From Photobacterium chitinilyticum (GTDB lineage Bacteria > Pseudomonadota > Gammaproteobacteria > Enterobacterales > Vibrionaceae), in contig NZ_RJLM01000008.1 of NCBI RefSeq assembly GCF_004104355.1, positions 62,001 to 126,000 on the forward strand: 64,000 nucleotides of DNA, written 5' to 3'. Below the pieces are notes generated by a model that saw nothing but the letters and a program-made list of their open reading frames with translations, ran no database searches and was not told where the DNA came from. Positions 40,044-50,951 of the stretch are shown here, in pieces. Both the position numbers and the translations under genes were made by a program. Position 1 is the stretch's first letter. The number at the start of each line of letters is the position of its first letter.

Positions 40044-40985
40044 CTAGACATTTTTAACTTGTAGCTCGCGGGGTACTTCGAAGAACATATTTTCTTCTCG
40101 GCCACTCAGCTCTTCCACCTCTGCGCCACTCAACTGTTGAATACGTTCAATGATCTGATTGACCAACTCTTCCGGAGCCGATGCCCCAGCGGTAACCCCA
40201 ACCTTGGTTTTTCCCTCAAACCAAACCGATTCAACATCTTCGGGACAATCAGTCAAAAAGCCCGGTGTACCGAGTTTTTCAGCCAGCTCGCGGAGGCGGT
40301 TAGAATTTGAAGAGTTTTTCGAACCAACCACTATCATGACATCCACAGTCTTTGCCATTTCGCGTACTGCATCCTGGCGGTTCTGCGTGGCATAACAGAT
40401 ATCATCTTTGCGCGGTCCCTGAATGTCCGGGAAAACGTCTCGCAACTTGTCGATCACATCAGCCGTTTCATCAACCGATAAGGTCGTCTGGCTGACATAA
40501 TGCAGGTTAGTCGGATCTTTGACTTCCAGCTTGTCGACGTCTTCCGGTTTCTCAACCAAGTACATGCCGCCAGCTTCACTGGCATATTGCCCCATTGTCC
40601 CTTCAACTTCAGGGTGACCGGCGTGGCCGATCAATACTACTTCCATGTTGCGACGGCTAGCACGCGCCACTTCCATATGTACCTTGGTTACCAATGGGCA
40701 GGTTGCATCAAATACGCTGAGCTGACGAACCTTGGCTTCGTTGCGTACCGCCTGCGAGACGCCATGAGCAGAGAAAATCACAATATTATCATCAGGTACT
40801 TCGTGCAACTCTTCGACAAAAATAGCACCACGCTGCTTGAGCCCTTCAACCACAAAACGGTTATGCACGACTTCATGACGGACATAAATAGGCGGCTGGT
40901 ACATTTCGAGTGCGCGCTCGACAATACTGATGGCGCGGTCAACACCGGCACAAAAACCGCGTGGGTTGGCTAATAAGATTTTCAT
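40044..40985 (-). CDS. ispH: 4-hydroxy-3-methylbut-2-enyl diphosphate reductase
   Basis: 313 residues. Last enzyme of the non-mevalonate isoprenoid pathway, producing IPP and DMAPP; a 4Fe-4S enzyme. Cluster cysteines are visible: Cys12 in [10 protein letters not shown], one in [11 protein letters not shown], and one in [11 protein letters not shown] region (QNRQDAV and CYATQ also conserved). It starts 12 bases after fkpB, in the conserved lspA-fkpB-ispH order of E. coli. Confidence 0.97.
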   Translation of the reverse strand: MKILLANPRGFCAGVDRAISIVERALEMYQPPIYVRHEVVHNRFVVEGLKQRGAIFVEELHEVPDDNIVIFSAHGVSQAVRNEAKVRQLSVFDATCPLVTKVHMEVARASRRNMEVVLIGHAGHPEVEGTMGQYASEAGGMYLVEKPEDVDKLEVKDPTNLHYVSQTTLSVDETADVIDKLRDVFPDIQGPRKDDICYATQNRQDAVREMAKTVDVMIVVGSKNSSNSNRLRELAEKLGTPGFLTDCPEDVESVWFEGKTKVGVTAGASAPEELVNQIIERIQQLSGAEVEELSGREENMFFEVPRELQVKNV

Positions 40986-40997
40986 TGCTAACAGCTC

Positions 40998-41432
40998 TTA
41001 GTTTTCTATGGTCACAACTTCAACATCAAAGGTGACGCGTTGCCCCGCAAGAGGGTGATTGAAGTCAACAGTCACCGAATCACCGACAACTTCAGTAATA
41101 ATTCCGGGGATATCATTACCATCAGGCCCGGCAAAGGCAATAATGGTTCCCACTTCAGCTGGCGCATCAGCACCAAACTTGGTCAAATCGACATGGTGAA
41201 TATTATCAGGGTTGGAAAGGCCAAATGCATCTTCCGGCTCGAGAGTAAAACTACTCGCCTCGCCTGCCGTCAACCCCATGAGGCATTTTTCAAAATTGTC
41301 CGTCAGGCTGCCATCGCCCATTCGGAATTTTGCCGGTTTACCCATCGCCTGGGTCGACTCGGCAACGGAGCCATCTTCCAGTTTAATGGCAAAGTGCATC
41401 AGTACTTCGCTGCTTTCCATAATTGCCGACAT
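40998..41432 (-). CDS. fkpB: FKBP-type peptidyl-prolyl isomerase FkpB (SlpA)
   Basis: 144 residues, SlyD/SlpA-like FKBP. It catalyses proline isomerisation and has an inserted chaperone flap. Visible: LMHFAIKLEDGSVAEST at the start, the IF-domain EPEDAFGLSNPDN, and DFNHPLAGQRVTFDV at the end. The histidine-rich tail of SlyD is absent, so FkpB is the better call. It lies between lspA and ispH. Confidence 0.95.
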   Translation of the reverse strand: MSAIMESSEVLMHFAIKLEDGSVAESTQAMGKPAKFRMGDGSLTDNFEKCLMGLTAGEASSFTLEPEDAFGLSNPDNIHHVDLTKFGADAPAEVGTIIAFAGPDGNDIPGIITEVVGDSVTVDFNHPLAGQRVTFDVEVVTIEN

Positions 41433-41537
41433 GTAGGGTCCTTTTGTATGGTGTCGTTATGTTTTATCCGCCCATTTAACAACAAAGCGCCGCCCGTATC
41501 AACGGACAGCGCTCAGGGTTATAACTTGTTACGCCTT

Positions 41538-42068
41538 TTAGCGGTTAACTGGTTGTTTCTTCTTGTCGGCCAGAAAGCCTTCCAAAATGATCAAACCGGC
41601 ACCAGTGCAAATAGCAACATCTGCGATATTGAATGCAGGCCAATGATGGGTTCCGACATAAAAATCAAGAAAATCGACCACAAAGCCATGATACAAACGA
41701 TCAAACAAGTTGCCGAGGGCACCACCAATGATCAGAGCGTAGGCACTATTTGCCAGTCGATTTGATACTGGAGAACGACGCATCCAGAATACCAACAGGC
41801 TGCAAACAGCCAATGCAATCGCCGTAAACAACCAGCGCTGCCAGCCTCCCGCATCACTCAAAAAGCTAAATGCCGCACCGTAGTTATGGACATAAAGCAG
41901 ATTGAAGAACGGCAGCAGTTCAATACGGTTAGGCCAACCGTATTCCATGGTGCTCATCACCAGCAGCTTGCTACCAATATCGAGTATAAACACCAGAGCG
42001 GCCAGCCAAAGCCAGCGAACTCCAGATTGTTTAAGCGATAGTGCTTGTTTAGACGATAACATGGTCAT
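41538..42068 (-). CDS. lspA: Lipoprotein signal peptidase (SPase II)
   Basis: 176 residues with four transmembrane helices. Cleaves signal peptides of prolipoproteins in the inner membrane. The two catalytic aspartates are in [23 protein letters not shown] and FNIADVAI. Its ATG overlaps the ileS stop (TAATG), so translation is coupled. The N-terminal 15 residues are a little longer than in E. coli. A gap of about 105 bases separates it from fkpB. Confidence 0.97.
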   Translation of the reverse strand: MTMLSSKQALSLKQSGVRWLWLAALVFILDIGSKLLVMSTMEYGWPNRIELLPFFNLLYVHNYGAAFSFLSDAGGWQRWLFTAIALAVCSLLVFWMRRSPVSNRLANSAYALIIGGALGNLFDRLYHGFVVDFLDFYVGTHHWPAFNIADVAICTGAGLIILEGFLADKKKQPVNR

Positions 42069-44914
42069 TAGGCAAACTTACGCTCTTCACCTTCACCGTT
42101 AATGTTGCTCACACAACGGCCGCAAACTTCTTCGTGCCCTTCGATAGTGCCAACATCAGCCACATGGTGCCAGCAACGGTCACACTTCGCCGCTTCAGAC
42201 GCGTTAACTGTGACAAACAGACCTTCAACCTCAGTTTCCTGAGCACCTTCTGGTTTGCTGTCCGCAACAACAACTTCGGCTTTCGACGTCAGCAGAACAA
42301 AACGCAATTCGTCTTCCAGCTTATTAAGCTTCGCGGCAAGCGCCTCGTTCGCGTGAAGAGTTATCTCTGCCTGCAGAGCACCACCAATCACTTTATCTTT
42401 ACGTGCACCTTCAAGCAGTTTGTTCACTGCGCCACGTACCTGCTGAATGTCAGTCCAGAACTCGTTGCTTAGCGCTTCGCCTTCAGCCAGACCAAACAAG
42501 CCGTCGAACCACTCACCAGTGAACACGAACTTATCGCGTTGGCCTGGCATCTCGTTCCAGATCTCATCGGCAGTGAACGACATAATCGGTGCCATCCAGC
42601 GAACCAGGGCTTCAACGATATAATACAGTGCTGTCTGACAGCTACGCTGCGCGTGTCCACCGCTCTTCGCCGTGTACTGACGGTCCTTGATCACATCAAG
42701 GTAGAAAGAACCCATTTCAATAGAGCAGAACTGCATCAGACGTTGAGTTACCGTATGTAGGTTGTACTCGTCGTACGCCTGAATGATTTCATCCTGCGCT
42801 GCCTTCGCTCGACCTACAGCCCAACGGTCAAGCGCCACCATTTCTTCCGGCGCAACAAGATCCGTTTCTGGGTTGAAACCACTCAGGTTGGCCAGGAAGA
42901 ATCGTGCCGTGTTACGGATACGACGGTAAGCATCAGCGGAACGCTTCAGAATTTCATCAGAAACCGCAACTTCACCGGTGTAGTCAGTTGAAGCGACCCA
43001 TAGACGCAGGATATCGGCACCTAGCTTGTTAGTGACATCTTTCGGTGCAACAACGTTACCAACCGATTTAGACATCTTGCGGCCTTGGCCATCAACTACG
43101 AAACCGTGAGTCAGAACTTGGTTATATGGCGCTTTGCCTTTCATCGCAACCGATGAAATCAGTGAAGACTGGAACCAGCCACGGTGCTGATCCGAACCTT
43201 CTAGGTATAGGTCAGCAGAGTTGCCGTTGTACTCTTCACGGCTATCAACCACAGAGAAGTGCGTTACGCCGGAATCAAACCATACGTCCAGGGTATCTAG
43301 TACCTTCTCGTAGTTTGCAGCATCGTCTTCACCCATCAGTTCAGCATGATCAAGATCCCACCATGCCTGAATACCTTTCTCTTCGACCAGCTTAGCGACT
43401 TTTTCAATCAGCTCCGGTGAATTCGGGTGCAGATCCTGTGTTTCTTTGTGAACGAACAGTGCAATTGGCACGCCCCAGGTACGCTGACGCGAGATACACC
43501 ATTCAGGACGACCTTCAACCATACCTTCGATTCGGCTCTGGCCCCACTCAGGCATCCACTGAACGTTTTTGATTTCTTCTAGTGCCTTGGCACGCAGACC
43601 GGCCTGCTCCATTGAGATGAACCACTGCGGTGTCGCGCGGAAGATGATCGGCGTTTTGTGGCGCCAGCAGTGCGGGTAGCTGTGCTCATAAGCATGGTGA
43701 TGTAGCAATGCACCGTGCTCTTTCAGTGTTTCAACTACAGCATTGTTTGCTTTGAATACATGTTGGCCCGCAAACAGCTCGGTGTCTGGCAAATAAACGC
43801 CGTTGCTGCCCACAGGGTTTGCCACTTCAAGACCGTATTTCTGACCAACAACGAAATCTTCCTGACCGTGGCCCGGTGCCGTATGAACACAACCAGTACC
43901 TGATTCTGTCGTAACGTGATCGCCAAGAATTACCGGCACATCAAAGCTGTAGAACGGGTGATTGAAGCGCATTAGCTCCAGATCCGCGCCTTTACAGAAA
44001 CCAAGGTTGTGGAAATGCTCAATACCCGCACGATCCATGACATCTTTTGCCAGCTCAGCGGCAACAATCAGACGTTGAGGAGCCAGCTCATTTTCAGAGT
44101 CACCCTCAATCTGGATCAGGACATATTCAAGATCATCACGGATGGCTACCGCGCGGTTTGCCGGTAGAGTCCAAGGTGTTGTTGTCCAAATAACAATAGA
44201 TACATCACCCTGACCTTCGTGACCTTCTGCACAGCCGAATTTAGCAATGACAGCAGCTTCATCGACAGCTTTGAATTTCACATCGATAGATGGTGATACT
44301 TTATCTTTATATTCTACTTCTGCTTCTGCCAGTGCAGAACCACAGTCAGTACACCAGTGAACAGGCTTGAAGCCCTTCAATAGGTGACCTTGATCAGCAA
44401 TTTTGCCCAGAGAGCGAATGATGTTCGCTTCTGTTGCAAAATCCATTGTGCGATAAGGCTTATCCCACTCACCCAGTACACCAAGGCGAATGAAACTTTC
44501 TTTCTGACCTTCTACCTGGCCAGCGGCATAGGCGCGACATTTCTCGCGGAACTCAGCAGCCGTAACTTTATGACCGGGTTTACCGACTTTCTTCTCTACC
44601 ATCAATTCGATTGGCAGACCGTGGCAGTCCCAGCCTGGGATATACGGTGCATCAAAGCCAGAAAGAGTCTTTGACTTAATAATAATGTCTTTAAGAATCT
44701 TATTCAGCGCGTGACCAATGTGAATATCACCGTTGGCATAGGGAGGGCCATCGTGTAATACGAAGGATTTTTTACCCTTCTTGGCTTTACGGATCTCACC
44801 GTAAAGGTCTTCATCATACCAACGCTTAAGCATCGCAGGCTCACGGTTAGCTAGATTGCCTCGCATCGGAAACCCTGTTTCAGGCAGGTTCAGGGTATCT
44901 TTATAGTCGCTCAT
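42068..44914 (-). CDS. ileS: Isoleucyl-tRNA synthetase
   Basis: 948 residues (E. coli 938), class I synthetase. Visible: HIGH motif in [13 protein letters not shown] (about 58-70), the editing domain with [13 protein letters not shown], the KMSKS motif in [11 protein letters not shown] (about 605), and a C-terminal zinc site CDRCWHHV with CGRCVSN. It overlaps ribF by 4 bases (ATGA) and lspA by 1 base, so ribF-ileS-lspA is one translationally coupled operon, as in E. coli. Confidence 0.98.
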   Translation of the reverse strand: MSDYKDTLNLPETGFPMRGNLANREPAMLKRWYDEDLYGEIRKAKKGKKSFVLHDGPPYANGDIHIGHALNKILKDIIIKSKTLSGFDAPYIPGWDCHGLPIELMVEKKVGKPGHKVTAAEFREKCRAYAAGQVEGQKESFIRLGVLGEWDKPYRTMDFATEANIIRSLGKIADQGHLLKGFKPVHWCTDCGSALAEAEVEYKDKVSPSIDVKFKAVDEAAVIAKFGCAEGHEGQGDVSIVIWTTTPWTLPANRAVAIRDDLEYVLIQIEGDSENELAPQRLIVAAELAKDVMDRAGIEHFHNLGFCKGADLELMRFNHPFYSFDVPVILGDHVTTESGTGCVHTAPGHGQEDFVVGQKYGLEVANPVGSNGVYLPDTELFAGQHVFKANNAVVETLKEHGALLHHHAYEHSYPHCWRHKTPIIFRATPQWFISMEQAGLRAKALEEIKNVQWMPEWGQSRIEGMVEGRPEWCISRQRTWGVPIALFVHKETQDLHPNSPELIEKVAKLVEEKGIQAWWDLDHAELMGEDDAANYEKVLDTLDVWFDSGVTHFSVVDSREEYNGNSADLYLEGSDQHRGWFQSSLISSVAMKGKAPYNQVLTHGFVVDGQGRKMSKSVGNVVAPKDVTNKLGADILRLWVASTDYTGEVAVSDEILKRSADAYRRIRNTARFFLANLSGFNPETDLVAPEEMVALDRWAVGRAKAAQDEIIQAYDEYNLHTVTQRLMQFCSIEMGSFYLDVIKDRQYTAKSGGHAQRSCQTALYYIVEALVRWMAPIMSFTADEIWNEMPGQRDKFVFTGEWFDGLFGLAEGEALSNEFWTDIQQVRGAVNKLLEGARKDKVIGGALQAEITLHANEALAAKLNKLEDELRFVLLTSKAEVVVADSKPEGAQETEVEGLFVTVNASEAAKCDRCWHHVADVGTIEGHEEVCGRCVSNINGEGEERKFA

Positions 44915-45882
44915 TGATTCTCGATTCCGTTACTTGGGCGAAGTTGGACATTATTACGCTCAGACAGCCACACCCGTGCTGTTTGAGCATCACGCTCTAT
45001 TTGTGCTTTTAGCGCATCAAATGATTCGAATTTAATTTCGTCACGCAGCTTATAGTGCAGCACAACTTCAATCTGACGTCCGTAGAGATCAGACTGAAAA
45101 TCAAACAGGTGTACTTCAAGTTGTTGTCGTACCCCGTTTACTGTCGGCCGGTGGCCGACATTGGCAACTCCGGAAATAGGAGCACCATTGACACCGTTCA
45201 CCTCTACCGCATAGACACCGGATACCGGTGAAACACGACGTTTAAGAGGGACATTGGCGGTCGGAAAACCGATGGTGCGGCCGAGTTTTCGTCCATGTGA
45301 TACCCGCCCGCTAATACTGTACGGACGTCCCAACATGGATTCAGCCAGTTGCAAGTTATCACTTGCCAAGGCTTGGCGAATTGCCGTACTGCTGACCCTT
45401 TGCTCTAACACGCAAAAGCTCTGAGTACTGACAACAGTAAAACCAAACTTTTTTCCGGCTGCTACCAGCATAGTAAAATCACCGCTGCGACCTTTGCCGA
45501 AGCGAAAATCATCACCGACAACCAGAAACTTAACACCCAATTGCTCGACCAACAAGCGGCGAACAAAATCTTCCGCCGACATATTAGCAAAATGGGCATT
45601 AAAATTGACACAAAGCAAACGTTCTACGCCAACTTGCTTCAACTGCAAGTATTTATCACGAAAACGCGTCAACCTTGCCGGAGCCTTGTCACCCGCGAAC
45701 AATTCCATCGGCTGAGGCTCAAAACTCATCACCGTAGCCGGACAACCCAGTGCCCGTGCTTTCGCCAGCACCTGACGCAACACAGCCTGATGACCTAAGT
45801 GAACACCATCAAAATTACCAATCGTCACCACACTACCGTGATGCTCTGGCTTGATATTATGTATACCTCGGATTAATTCCAT
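44911..45882 (-). CDS. ribF: Bifunctional riboflavin kinase / FAD synthetase
   Basis: 323 residues. Converts riboflavin to FMN and FMN to FAD. The N-terminal adenylyltransferase domain has [13 protein letters not shown] (about 22-34) and [14 protein letters not shown]; the C-terminal kinase domain has [15 protein letters not shown] (about 200-215). It overlaps ileS by 4 bases. The upstream gap to murJ contains a 15-base palindrome, AATCTGA-A-TCAGATT (45949-45963), of unknown meaning. Confidence 0.97.
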   Translation of the reverse strand: MELIRGIHNIKPEHHGSVVTIGNFDGVHLGHQAVLRQVLAKARALGCPATVMSFEPQPMELFAGDKAPARLTRFRDKYLQLKQVGVERLLCVNFNAHFANMSAEDFVRRLLVEQLGVKFLVVGDDFRFGKGRSGDFTMLVAAGKKFGFTVVSTQSFCVLEQRVSSTAIRQALASDNLQLAESMLGRPYSISGRVSHGRKLGRTIGFPTANVPLKRRVSPVSGVYAVEVNGVNGAPISGVANVGHRPTVNGVRQQLEVHLFDFQSDLYGRQIEVVLHYKLRDEIKFESFDALKAQIERDAQTARVWLSERNNVQLRPSNGIENQ

Positions 45883-46001
45883 GCGCCGCTTTCATTTTTG
45901 CAGAGTGAAAAACTGACGGATTATATACTACTCTGAGCCCATCATACCAATCTGAATCAGATTCTGACTAGTTCACCACATTAATCGTAGCGAAGAACCG
46001 T

Positions 46002-47561
46002 CTAGCCCTCGACCTTAAGATGATGCAGGCGAATACCCAGCACGAGCACCGTCACCAAATAAGCTATCGCACCGAAAACGATCAGACCTGCCAGCCAGAG
46101 TACCCGGTAGCTCAGTGACCACGCCAGCCACTGACTCATAACCGGAAGTACCCATAGCAGGGCAGCGGCCATCACCGCCCCAGCGAGCGCCAAACGCAAC
46201 ACAAACAGCAGCGTTGTTCTCGATATCCGATATACATTCGCACGGTGCAGGCCCCGATAGAGCAACGCGGCATTAACCAGTGCCGACAGCGCCGTCGCCA
46301 TCGCCAAGCCAACATAACCGTAGAGGTAAGCAAAGATGGCGTTAAATACCATATTGGTTAGCATTGCTATGATACCGTAGCGCACCGGGGTTTTAGTATC
46401 TTGCCGTGCATAGTAGCCCGGAGCCAATACCTTGATTAACATAAAGTTGAGCAAACCGGATGCATAGGCCAGCAATGACAACGAAGCCTGTTCTACATCT
46501 ATCGGCGAAAACTCACCACGCATAAACAGCACCATCAGCATCGGCTTGGCTAGTACCATCAGACCCAGCATGGCTGGAATCCCCAGCAGCAGCACCATAC
46601 GAACTCCCCAGTCCATGGTATGGGAAAAATGCTCGCTGCTTTTTTCGACATGCTTACGAGACAGAGCTGGCAAGATCACTGTGGCTATCGCAATTCCGAA
46701 CAGCCCGAGCGGAAATTCCAACAAGCGATCCGAGTAGTACAGCCAGCTGATCGAGCCTGTCATCAGAAAACTGGCAATAAAGGTATCAAACAGCAAATTG
46801 ATCTGGCTGACTGACACTCCAAACAGAGCTGGGATCATTAGGGTTCGGATTTTGGTCACACCGGGATCGTTCCATCCCCACTGCGGTTTAACCAACATTC
46901 CTTCTTTATATAAAAACGGTATCTGAAACAAAAACTGAATCAGACCACCTAAGAAGACCCCGACAGCCAGGCCAATCTCCGGCTGGTCAAGATTTGGGGC
47001 CAAAAACCAGGCACAGCCAATAATCGCGACATTGAGAAAAACAGGCGTAAAGGAGGAGACAGCAAATTTACCCAAGGTATTGAGAATCGCTCCCGACAGT
47101 GCAACAAAGGTAATAAACCACAAATAAGGAAACGTAATTTTCAGCAGCAGGCTTGCCAATTCAAATTTCGGTGCCGATGGTCCGTCATTTAACCAATCGA
47201 GAAACCAACCCGCTCCGAACAACGCAGTGACGACTCCAGAGCCTAACACCCCCAGCAAGGTCACTACGGTAACAATAACACCCAGCGTACCGGATGCACG
47301 CGCAATCAACAGACGGGTCTTGTCGATATCTTCAGAGGCGTGGCATTCAGTCAGTACAGGGACAAATGCCTGTGAGAAAGCCCCCTCGGCAAAAAGCCGG
47401 CGCAAAAAGTTCGGAATTTTGTTGGCAAAGAAGAAAACATCAGCCGCAGCCCCTGCTCCCATCAGGTTCGCCACCACCACATCTCGCACCAAACCCAGCA
47501 CCCGAGAGACCAAAGTCATGGTGCTGACTATCAGTCCGGAGCGTAAAAGACGCTTACTCAC
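46002..47561 (-). CDS. murJ: Lipid II flippase MurJ (MviN)
   Basis: 519 residues with 14 predicted transmembrane segments. It moves lipid II across the inner membrane for peptidoglycan synthesis. The N-terminal signature SRVLGLVRDVVVANLMGAG and PNFLRRLFAEGAFSQAFVPV is diagnostic and includes the conserved arginines of the cavity. It is divergent from rpsT, with ribF downstream, as in E. coli relatives. Confidence 0.96.
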   Translation of the reverse strand: MSKRLLRSGLIVSTMTLVSRVLGLVRDVVVANLMGAGAAADVFFFANKIPNFLRRLFAEGAFSQAFVPVLTECHASEDIDKTRLLIARASGTLGVIVTVVTLLGVLGSGVVTALFGAGWFLDWLNDGPSAPKFELASLLLKITFPYLWFITFVALSGAILNTLGKFAVSSFTPVFLNVAIIGCAWFLAPNLDQPEIGLAVGVFLGGLIQFLFQIPFLYKEGMLVKPQWGWNDPGVTKIRTLMIPALFGVSVSQINLLFDTFIASFLMTGSISWLYYSDRLLEFPLGLFGIAIATVILPALSRKHVEKSSEHFSHTMDWGVRMVLLLGIPAMLGLMVLAKPMLMVLFMRGEFSPIDVEQASLSLLAYASGLLNFMLIKVLAPGYYARQDTKTPVRYGIIAMLTNMVFNAIFAYLYGYVGLAMATALSALVNAALLYRGLHRANVYRISRTTLLFVLRLALAGAVMAAALLWVLPVMSQWLAWSLSYRVLWLAGLIVFGAIAYLVTVLVLGIRLHHLKVEG

Positions 47562-47694
47562 AAAAAAAACCTCATAAAGATAGCCCAGAAAGGTGACTTA
47601 CGGGGCGAAAAGCTGGTAAAATCTGCCGCCATATTAACCGTGTTAATCCGCAAGTGCCAACTCTGTTGGTTAGGCGGTTATTTGCACAAATCAT

Positions 47695-47723
47695 TTGACA
47701 ATCTCTGGTATTGCAGGCATAGT
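47695..47723 (+). promoter_or_regulatory. rpsT promoter
   Basis: TTGACA (47695-47700), 17-base spacer and CATAGT (47718-47723), followed by a G/C-rich stretch typical of stringently controlled ribosomal promoters; predicted start near 47730. Confidence 0.65.
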
Positions 47724-47770
47724 CCTCGGCCTTAAATTGTCACCGTACCAAGAATTTGGGAGTTACACCC

Positions 47771-48031
47771 TTGGCAAATATCAAATCTGCTAAGAAACGT
47801 GCTATCACTTCTGAGAAACGTCGCCAGCATAACGCTAGCCGTCGTTCAATGATGCGCACTTTCTTCAAAAAAGTAATCACTGCTATCGAAGCTGGCAACA
47901 AAGAAGCAGCTTCTCAGGCGTTTGCTGAAATGCAACCTGTTATGGATCGCATGGCTACTAAAGGCCTGATCCACAAAAACAAGGCTGCACGTCATAAAGC
48001 ACGTCTAGCTGCAAAAATCAAAGCTCTGTAA
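47771..48031 (+). CDS. rpsT: 30S ribosomal protein S20
   Basis: 86 residues starting with TTG at 47771 ([16 protein letters not shown]), with GGGAG 8 bases upstream. E. coli rpsT also starts with UUG, which underlies its autoregulation. The frame extends five codons upstream without support. The protein is basic and helical, with the conserved [16 protein letters not shown] and [16 protein letters not shown] strong terminator follows. Confidence 0.97.
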   Translation: MANIKSAKKRAITSEKRRQHNASRRSMMRTFFKKVITAIEAGNKEAASQAFAEMQPVMDRMATKGLIHKNKAARHKARLAAKIKAL

Positions 48032-48055
48032 TTTTAAGAGTCGAGATTTAGCATT

Positions 48056-48082
48056 AAAAAAACCGGCTTTGCCGGTTTTTTT
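48056..48082. terminator. Bidirectional terminator between rpsT and hlyU
   Basis: CCGGC-TTT-GCCGG stem flanked by seven A and seven T, so it works in both directions between the convergent genes. Confidence 0.9.
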
Positions 48083-48100
48083 ATGTCTAAAATATGAAAT

Positions 48101-48415
48101 TTACACGGTATTTTCGCCTTCCGCACCACAATACATTTTGTGAAGCAGCTGAATCATAGCCCGGACTTCCTCGCTCTTTAAGCGATAATAAACCGTTTGT
48201 GCGACTTTTCTGGTCTCCACCAACCCGTCACGTCTAAGCCATGCCAAATGCTGTGATAATGCAGACTGACTCAAACCCAGCTTGTCACTCATCATCCCAA
48301 CCGACATTTCCCCTTCCAGCAAATAGCACAGAATAAACAAACGTCGCTCGTTCGCCATGGCTTTCAGTAGTGCTACGGCCTTGGGAGCATTCTGCTCCAT
48401 TTGCTGCAGTTCCAT
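48101..48415 (-). CDS. hlyU: ArsR-family winged-helix regulator HlyU
   Basis: 104 residues. The helix-turn-helix is LGLSQSALSQHLAWLRRDGLVETRK (about 48-72), followed by the beta-wing TVYYRL. No ArsR metal motif (ELCVCD) is present. Cys30 (FILCYLL) and Cys96 (HKMYCG) occupy positions equivalent, from memory, to the redox cysteines of V. cholerae HlyU. HlyU activates haemolysin or toxin genes in Vibrio by countering H-NS; its targets here are outside this window. Position beside rpsT and nhaR supports the name. Confidence 0.88.
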   Translation of the reverse strand: MELQQMEQNAPKAVALLKAMANERRLFILCYLLEGEMSVGMMSDKLGLSQSALSQHLAWLRRDGLVETRKVAQTVYYRLKSEEVRAMIQLLHKMYCGAEGENTV

Positions 48416-48522
48416 ACTTCCACCATTATTTAAATTAAGTTAATGCTAATGTACTTAATTTGAGCAGGGTTTTCTAGCCATCAATGTTGAATTTTCGTAC
48501 TAACAACCAGAAATACGCAACA

Positions 48523-49410
48523 CTATTTAAACAATTTGCCAAAATCCGCCTCGCAGATCTTCTTTACTGCCGGGTGCATAATCATACGTTCCGCAAAAAT
48601 GACGTAGTACTCTTCCTTGATTTCTTTTACTCGCTTCACTTCGCATATAGTATTGGATTCTACAATTTCTACCGCATATATAGAGGGAGCGACAAACATT
48701 GACTGATGATAAGAGCCAAACGCCTTCATCAGAGCGGCATCGTCAAACTCACCAAGAATGTTCGGGGTAATCCCCTGCTGATCGAACCAATGATGTAATT
48801 TTCGCCCCATAGCGGTACGGCGCCCCGGAACCAGCAGTTTGTAATCTTCGATACAAGCAGGAAAGTTTAGCGCTTTGGCTGGCTGAGAGCAGAAAAAGCT
48901 CATGGTAGACTCACCAAGCTTTTTGCTATACAAGCCAGGGCTTTGTGTTGAGTCGACCGGGCAGTCCGACAAAATCATATCCAGCTTATGCTGAGAAAGC
49001 TGCTCTAGCAGCATCTCATGGGTAGACTCATAGCAACGCAGGTGGATCCGTTCATCTTCAGGGATCCCTTCCAGCAGTACCTTACTGACGAGCCGTTTAG
49101 AGAGGGCATCCGCCACACCGACCTCAAGCAACTGGTTTTCCCGCTGGGTATAATTGACGATATCCAGCATCTCGTAACTTAGGTCGAACATTTTATCGGC
49201 ATATTTAAAGACTAATTGCCCTAATTCAGTTGGCTCGATATTCCGTCCGACGCGCTTGGTCAACTTGCCTTTCAACCTTTCTTCCAGTGCTCGGATCTGG
49301 CCTGTCACCGTTTGAGGGGCAAGAAACAGCGCATCCGCCGCTTTGGTAACAGAGCCCTGCTTGCAAACCATCCAGAAATAATAGAGGTGGTTGTAATTTA
49401 GATGAGACAT
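48523..49410 (-). CDS. nhaR: LysR-family activator NhaR
   Basis: 295 residues. The N-terminal helix-turn-helix [24 protein letters not shown] (about 19-42) is followed by a LysR substrate domain. Strong agreement with Nha[22 protein letters not shown] start, [13 protein letters not shown], and [11 protein letters not shown]. It senses Na+ and activates nhaA. A terminator lies between it and the upstream nhaA-small protein unit, so it should have its own promoter near 49420. Confidence 0.95.
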   Translation of the reverse strand: MSHLNYNHLYYFWMVCKQGSVTKAADALFLAPQTVTGQIRALEERLKGKLTKRVGRNIEPTELGQLVFKYADKMFDLSYEMLDIVNYTQRENQLLEVGVADALSKRLVSKVLLEGIPEDERIHLRCYESTHEMLLEQLSQHKLDMILSDCPVDSTQSPGLYSKKLGESTMSFFCSQPAKALNFPACIEDYKLLVPGRRTAMGRKLHHWFDQQGITPNILGEFDDAALMKAFGSYHQSMFVAPSIYAVEIVESNTICEVKRVKEIKEEYYVIFAERMIMHPAVKKICEADFGKLFK

Positions 49411-49435
49411 CCTGCTTTGCTAACTTCCCAGATAT

Positions 49436-49480
49436 AAAAAAACCCCAGACGCGCAGCTTACGCTGAGCCTCCGGGGTCTT
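49436..49480 (-). terminator. Terminator of nhaA operon
   Basis: A long imperfect stem (ACCCC with GGGGT, CAGC with GCTG) with several mismatches, followed by a run of seven T on the minus strand. It lies 46 bases after the small exported-protein gene. Confidence 0.75.
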
Positions 49481-49525
49481 CAACCGTTATCACCATGGCT
49501 AATGATTTGCCATGGAAATATCTCG

Positions 49526-49792
49526 TCAGTTTGTTGACTGAATCGACTTTTTCTCAGGCTGGACAGTTTTACGGTAACGCTCTCCTACACGCTGCTCCAG
49601 TGCGCGAGAGCGGAAAGTCTCTTCCTGCCCCATCATCGCAGTGTCTTCAACGCTAGCCTTACCATGGCTAAGACCGGCCAGATAGGCCTGACAAACTTCC
49701 GTATTACTATTATTAATGCAACTATCATAATCAGGCGCCGCGATGGCAGCTGAAGATGCCAGAAATGCAACGGTTAGAAGATAACGCTTCAT
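49526..49792 (-). CDS. Small exported protein of unknown function downstream of nhaA
   Basis: 88 residues from ATG 49792 (GGAGG 6 bases upstream). A signal peptide (MKRYLLTVAFLASSAAIAA) leads to a mature periplasmic protein of about 69 residues with two cysteines (Cys25, Cys34) that could form a disulfide, then a charged, glutamine-rich helical tail (EETFRSRALEQRVGERYRKTV). The start lies 1 base after the nhaA stop, so the two genes are translated together. I do not recognise the family. Possible roles, by context only, are in NhaA function or pH/sodium stress. Confidence 0.75.
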   Translation of the reverse strand: MKRYLLTVAFLASSAAIAAPDYDSCINNSNTEVCQAYLAGLSHGKASVEDTAMMGQEETFRSRALEQRVGERYRKTVQPEKKSIQSTN

Positions 49793-49793
49793 A

Positions 49794-50951
49794 TTATGCC
49801 TCCGTTTTTGGCAGGGCACGGCTCAGTAAGAAATAACCCAATACAGCTGATACCGTTGACCCCAATAAGATCCCTAGACGTGAATAGGTACTGAAATCAT
49901 CTGGTGCACCGACAAAGGCCAGCGACGAGATAAAGATAGACATGGTAAAGCCGATACCACACAGCACTGAGACTGCAAAGATATGGGTAAAACCAATGCC
50001 GTCAGGCAACCTGGCAATACCACTCTTCACCGCTAGGTAGCTAGCTGTAAAGATCCCAAGCGGCTTACCAACTAACAGGCCAAGAGCAATGCCCAGTGGC
50101 AACATCGATGTCAGGCTAGACACCGATACCCCTTCGAGCGATATACCAGCATTGGCAAAAGCAAACAATGGCAGAATCAAGAAAGCGACATATGGATGCA
50201 AAGCATGCTCTAGATGTTTCAGCGGAGAACGCTTCGCAGAGCTTCCATCCTCGCCCGAAAGCGGTATCGCAAAGCCAAGTACAACACCGGCTAGCGTGGC
50301 ATGTACGCCAGACTTCAGCACACTGAACCATAAGATAAAGCCAACAACCAAATACCAGGACAGCTTAGTTACGTTCTTGGCATTCATCACAAACAATGCC
50401 GTCGTTGCCGCAAAGGCCACAGCCAGTGCCACTGTGGACAAATCGCTACTGTAGAACAGTGCAATGATCACAATAACGCCAAGGTCATCAATAATCGCCA
50501 ATGCGAGTAAAAAGGCTTTCAGGGAAACCGGTACACGTGGACCTAGTAACGCCATAACACCCAATGCGAATGCAATATCCGTTGCGGCAGGAATTGCCCA
50601 GCCTTTGACAGCCATTGGATCGGCAAAGTTAAAGGCGACATATACTAAGGCCGGTGCCAGCATGCCCCCGACAGCAGCTATCGCCGGGAAGATTGCTTTC
50701 TCTTTGGTATTAAGGGCACCTTCAATCAGCTCACGCTTTACTTCCAAACCTATCAGCAGGAAGAAGACGGCCATCAGACCATCATTGATCCAATGCGACA
50801 CTGAGAGGCCTGCCACATAAGAATGCAGCGTCCCGTTGTAAAGAGGCTCCAATGGCGAGTTCGCAACCATCATTGCGATCGCTGCAGCGACAATCAAAAT
50901 AATGCCGCCAGCGGACTCTAACTTGAGAAAATTACGAATTGCATCGGTCAT
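49794..50951 (-). CDS. nhaA: Na+/H+ antiporter NhaA
   Basis: 385 residues from ATG 50951 (AAAGGAG 9 bases upstream); the frame opens 9 codons earlier at a TTG. Inner-membrane antiporter that exchanges 1 Na+ for 2 H+ at alkaline pH. Key residues: the unwound helix IV motif [10 protein letters not shown] (Asp equivalent to E. coli Asp133), paired Asp in LAIIDDLGV (163/164), and Lys in LLVGKPLG (300). Twelve membrane segments expected. It forms a unit with the downstream small exported protein, with nhaR beyond. Confidence 0.96.
   Translation of the reverse strand: MTDAIRNFLKLESAGGIILIVAAAIAMMVANSPLEPLYNGTLHSYVAGLSVSHWINDGLMAVFFLLIGLEVKRELIEGALNTKEKAIFPAIAAVGGMLAPALVYVAFNFADPMAVKGWAIPAATDIAFALGVMALLGPRVPVSLKAFLLALAIIDDLGVIVIIALFYSSDLSTVALAVAFAATTALFVMNAKNVTKLSWYLVVGFILWFSVLKSGVHATLAGVVLGFAIPLSGEDGSSAKRSPLKHLEHALHPYVAFLILPLFAFANAGISLEGVSVSSLTSMLPLGIALGLLVGKPLGIFTASYLAVKSGIARLPDGIGFTHIFAVSVLCGIGFTMSIFISSLAFVGAPDDFSTYSRLGILLGSTVSAVLGYFLLSRALPKTEA

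Noticed and set aside
45949-45963. Palindrome AATCTGA-A-TCAGATT between murJ and ribF as an operator
   Set aside because: Short, A/T-rich, no associated promoter elements; could be chance.
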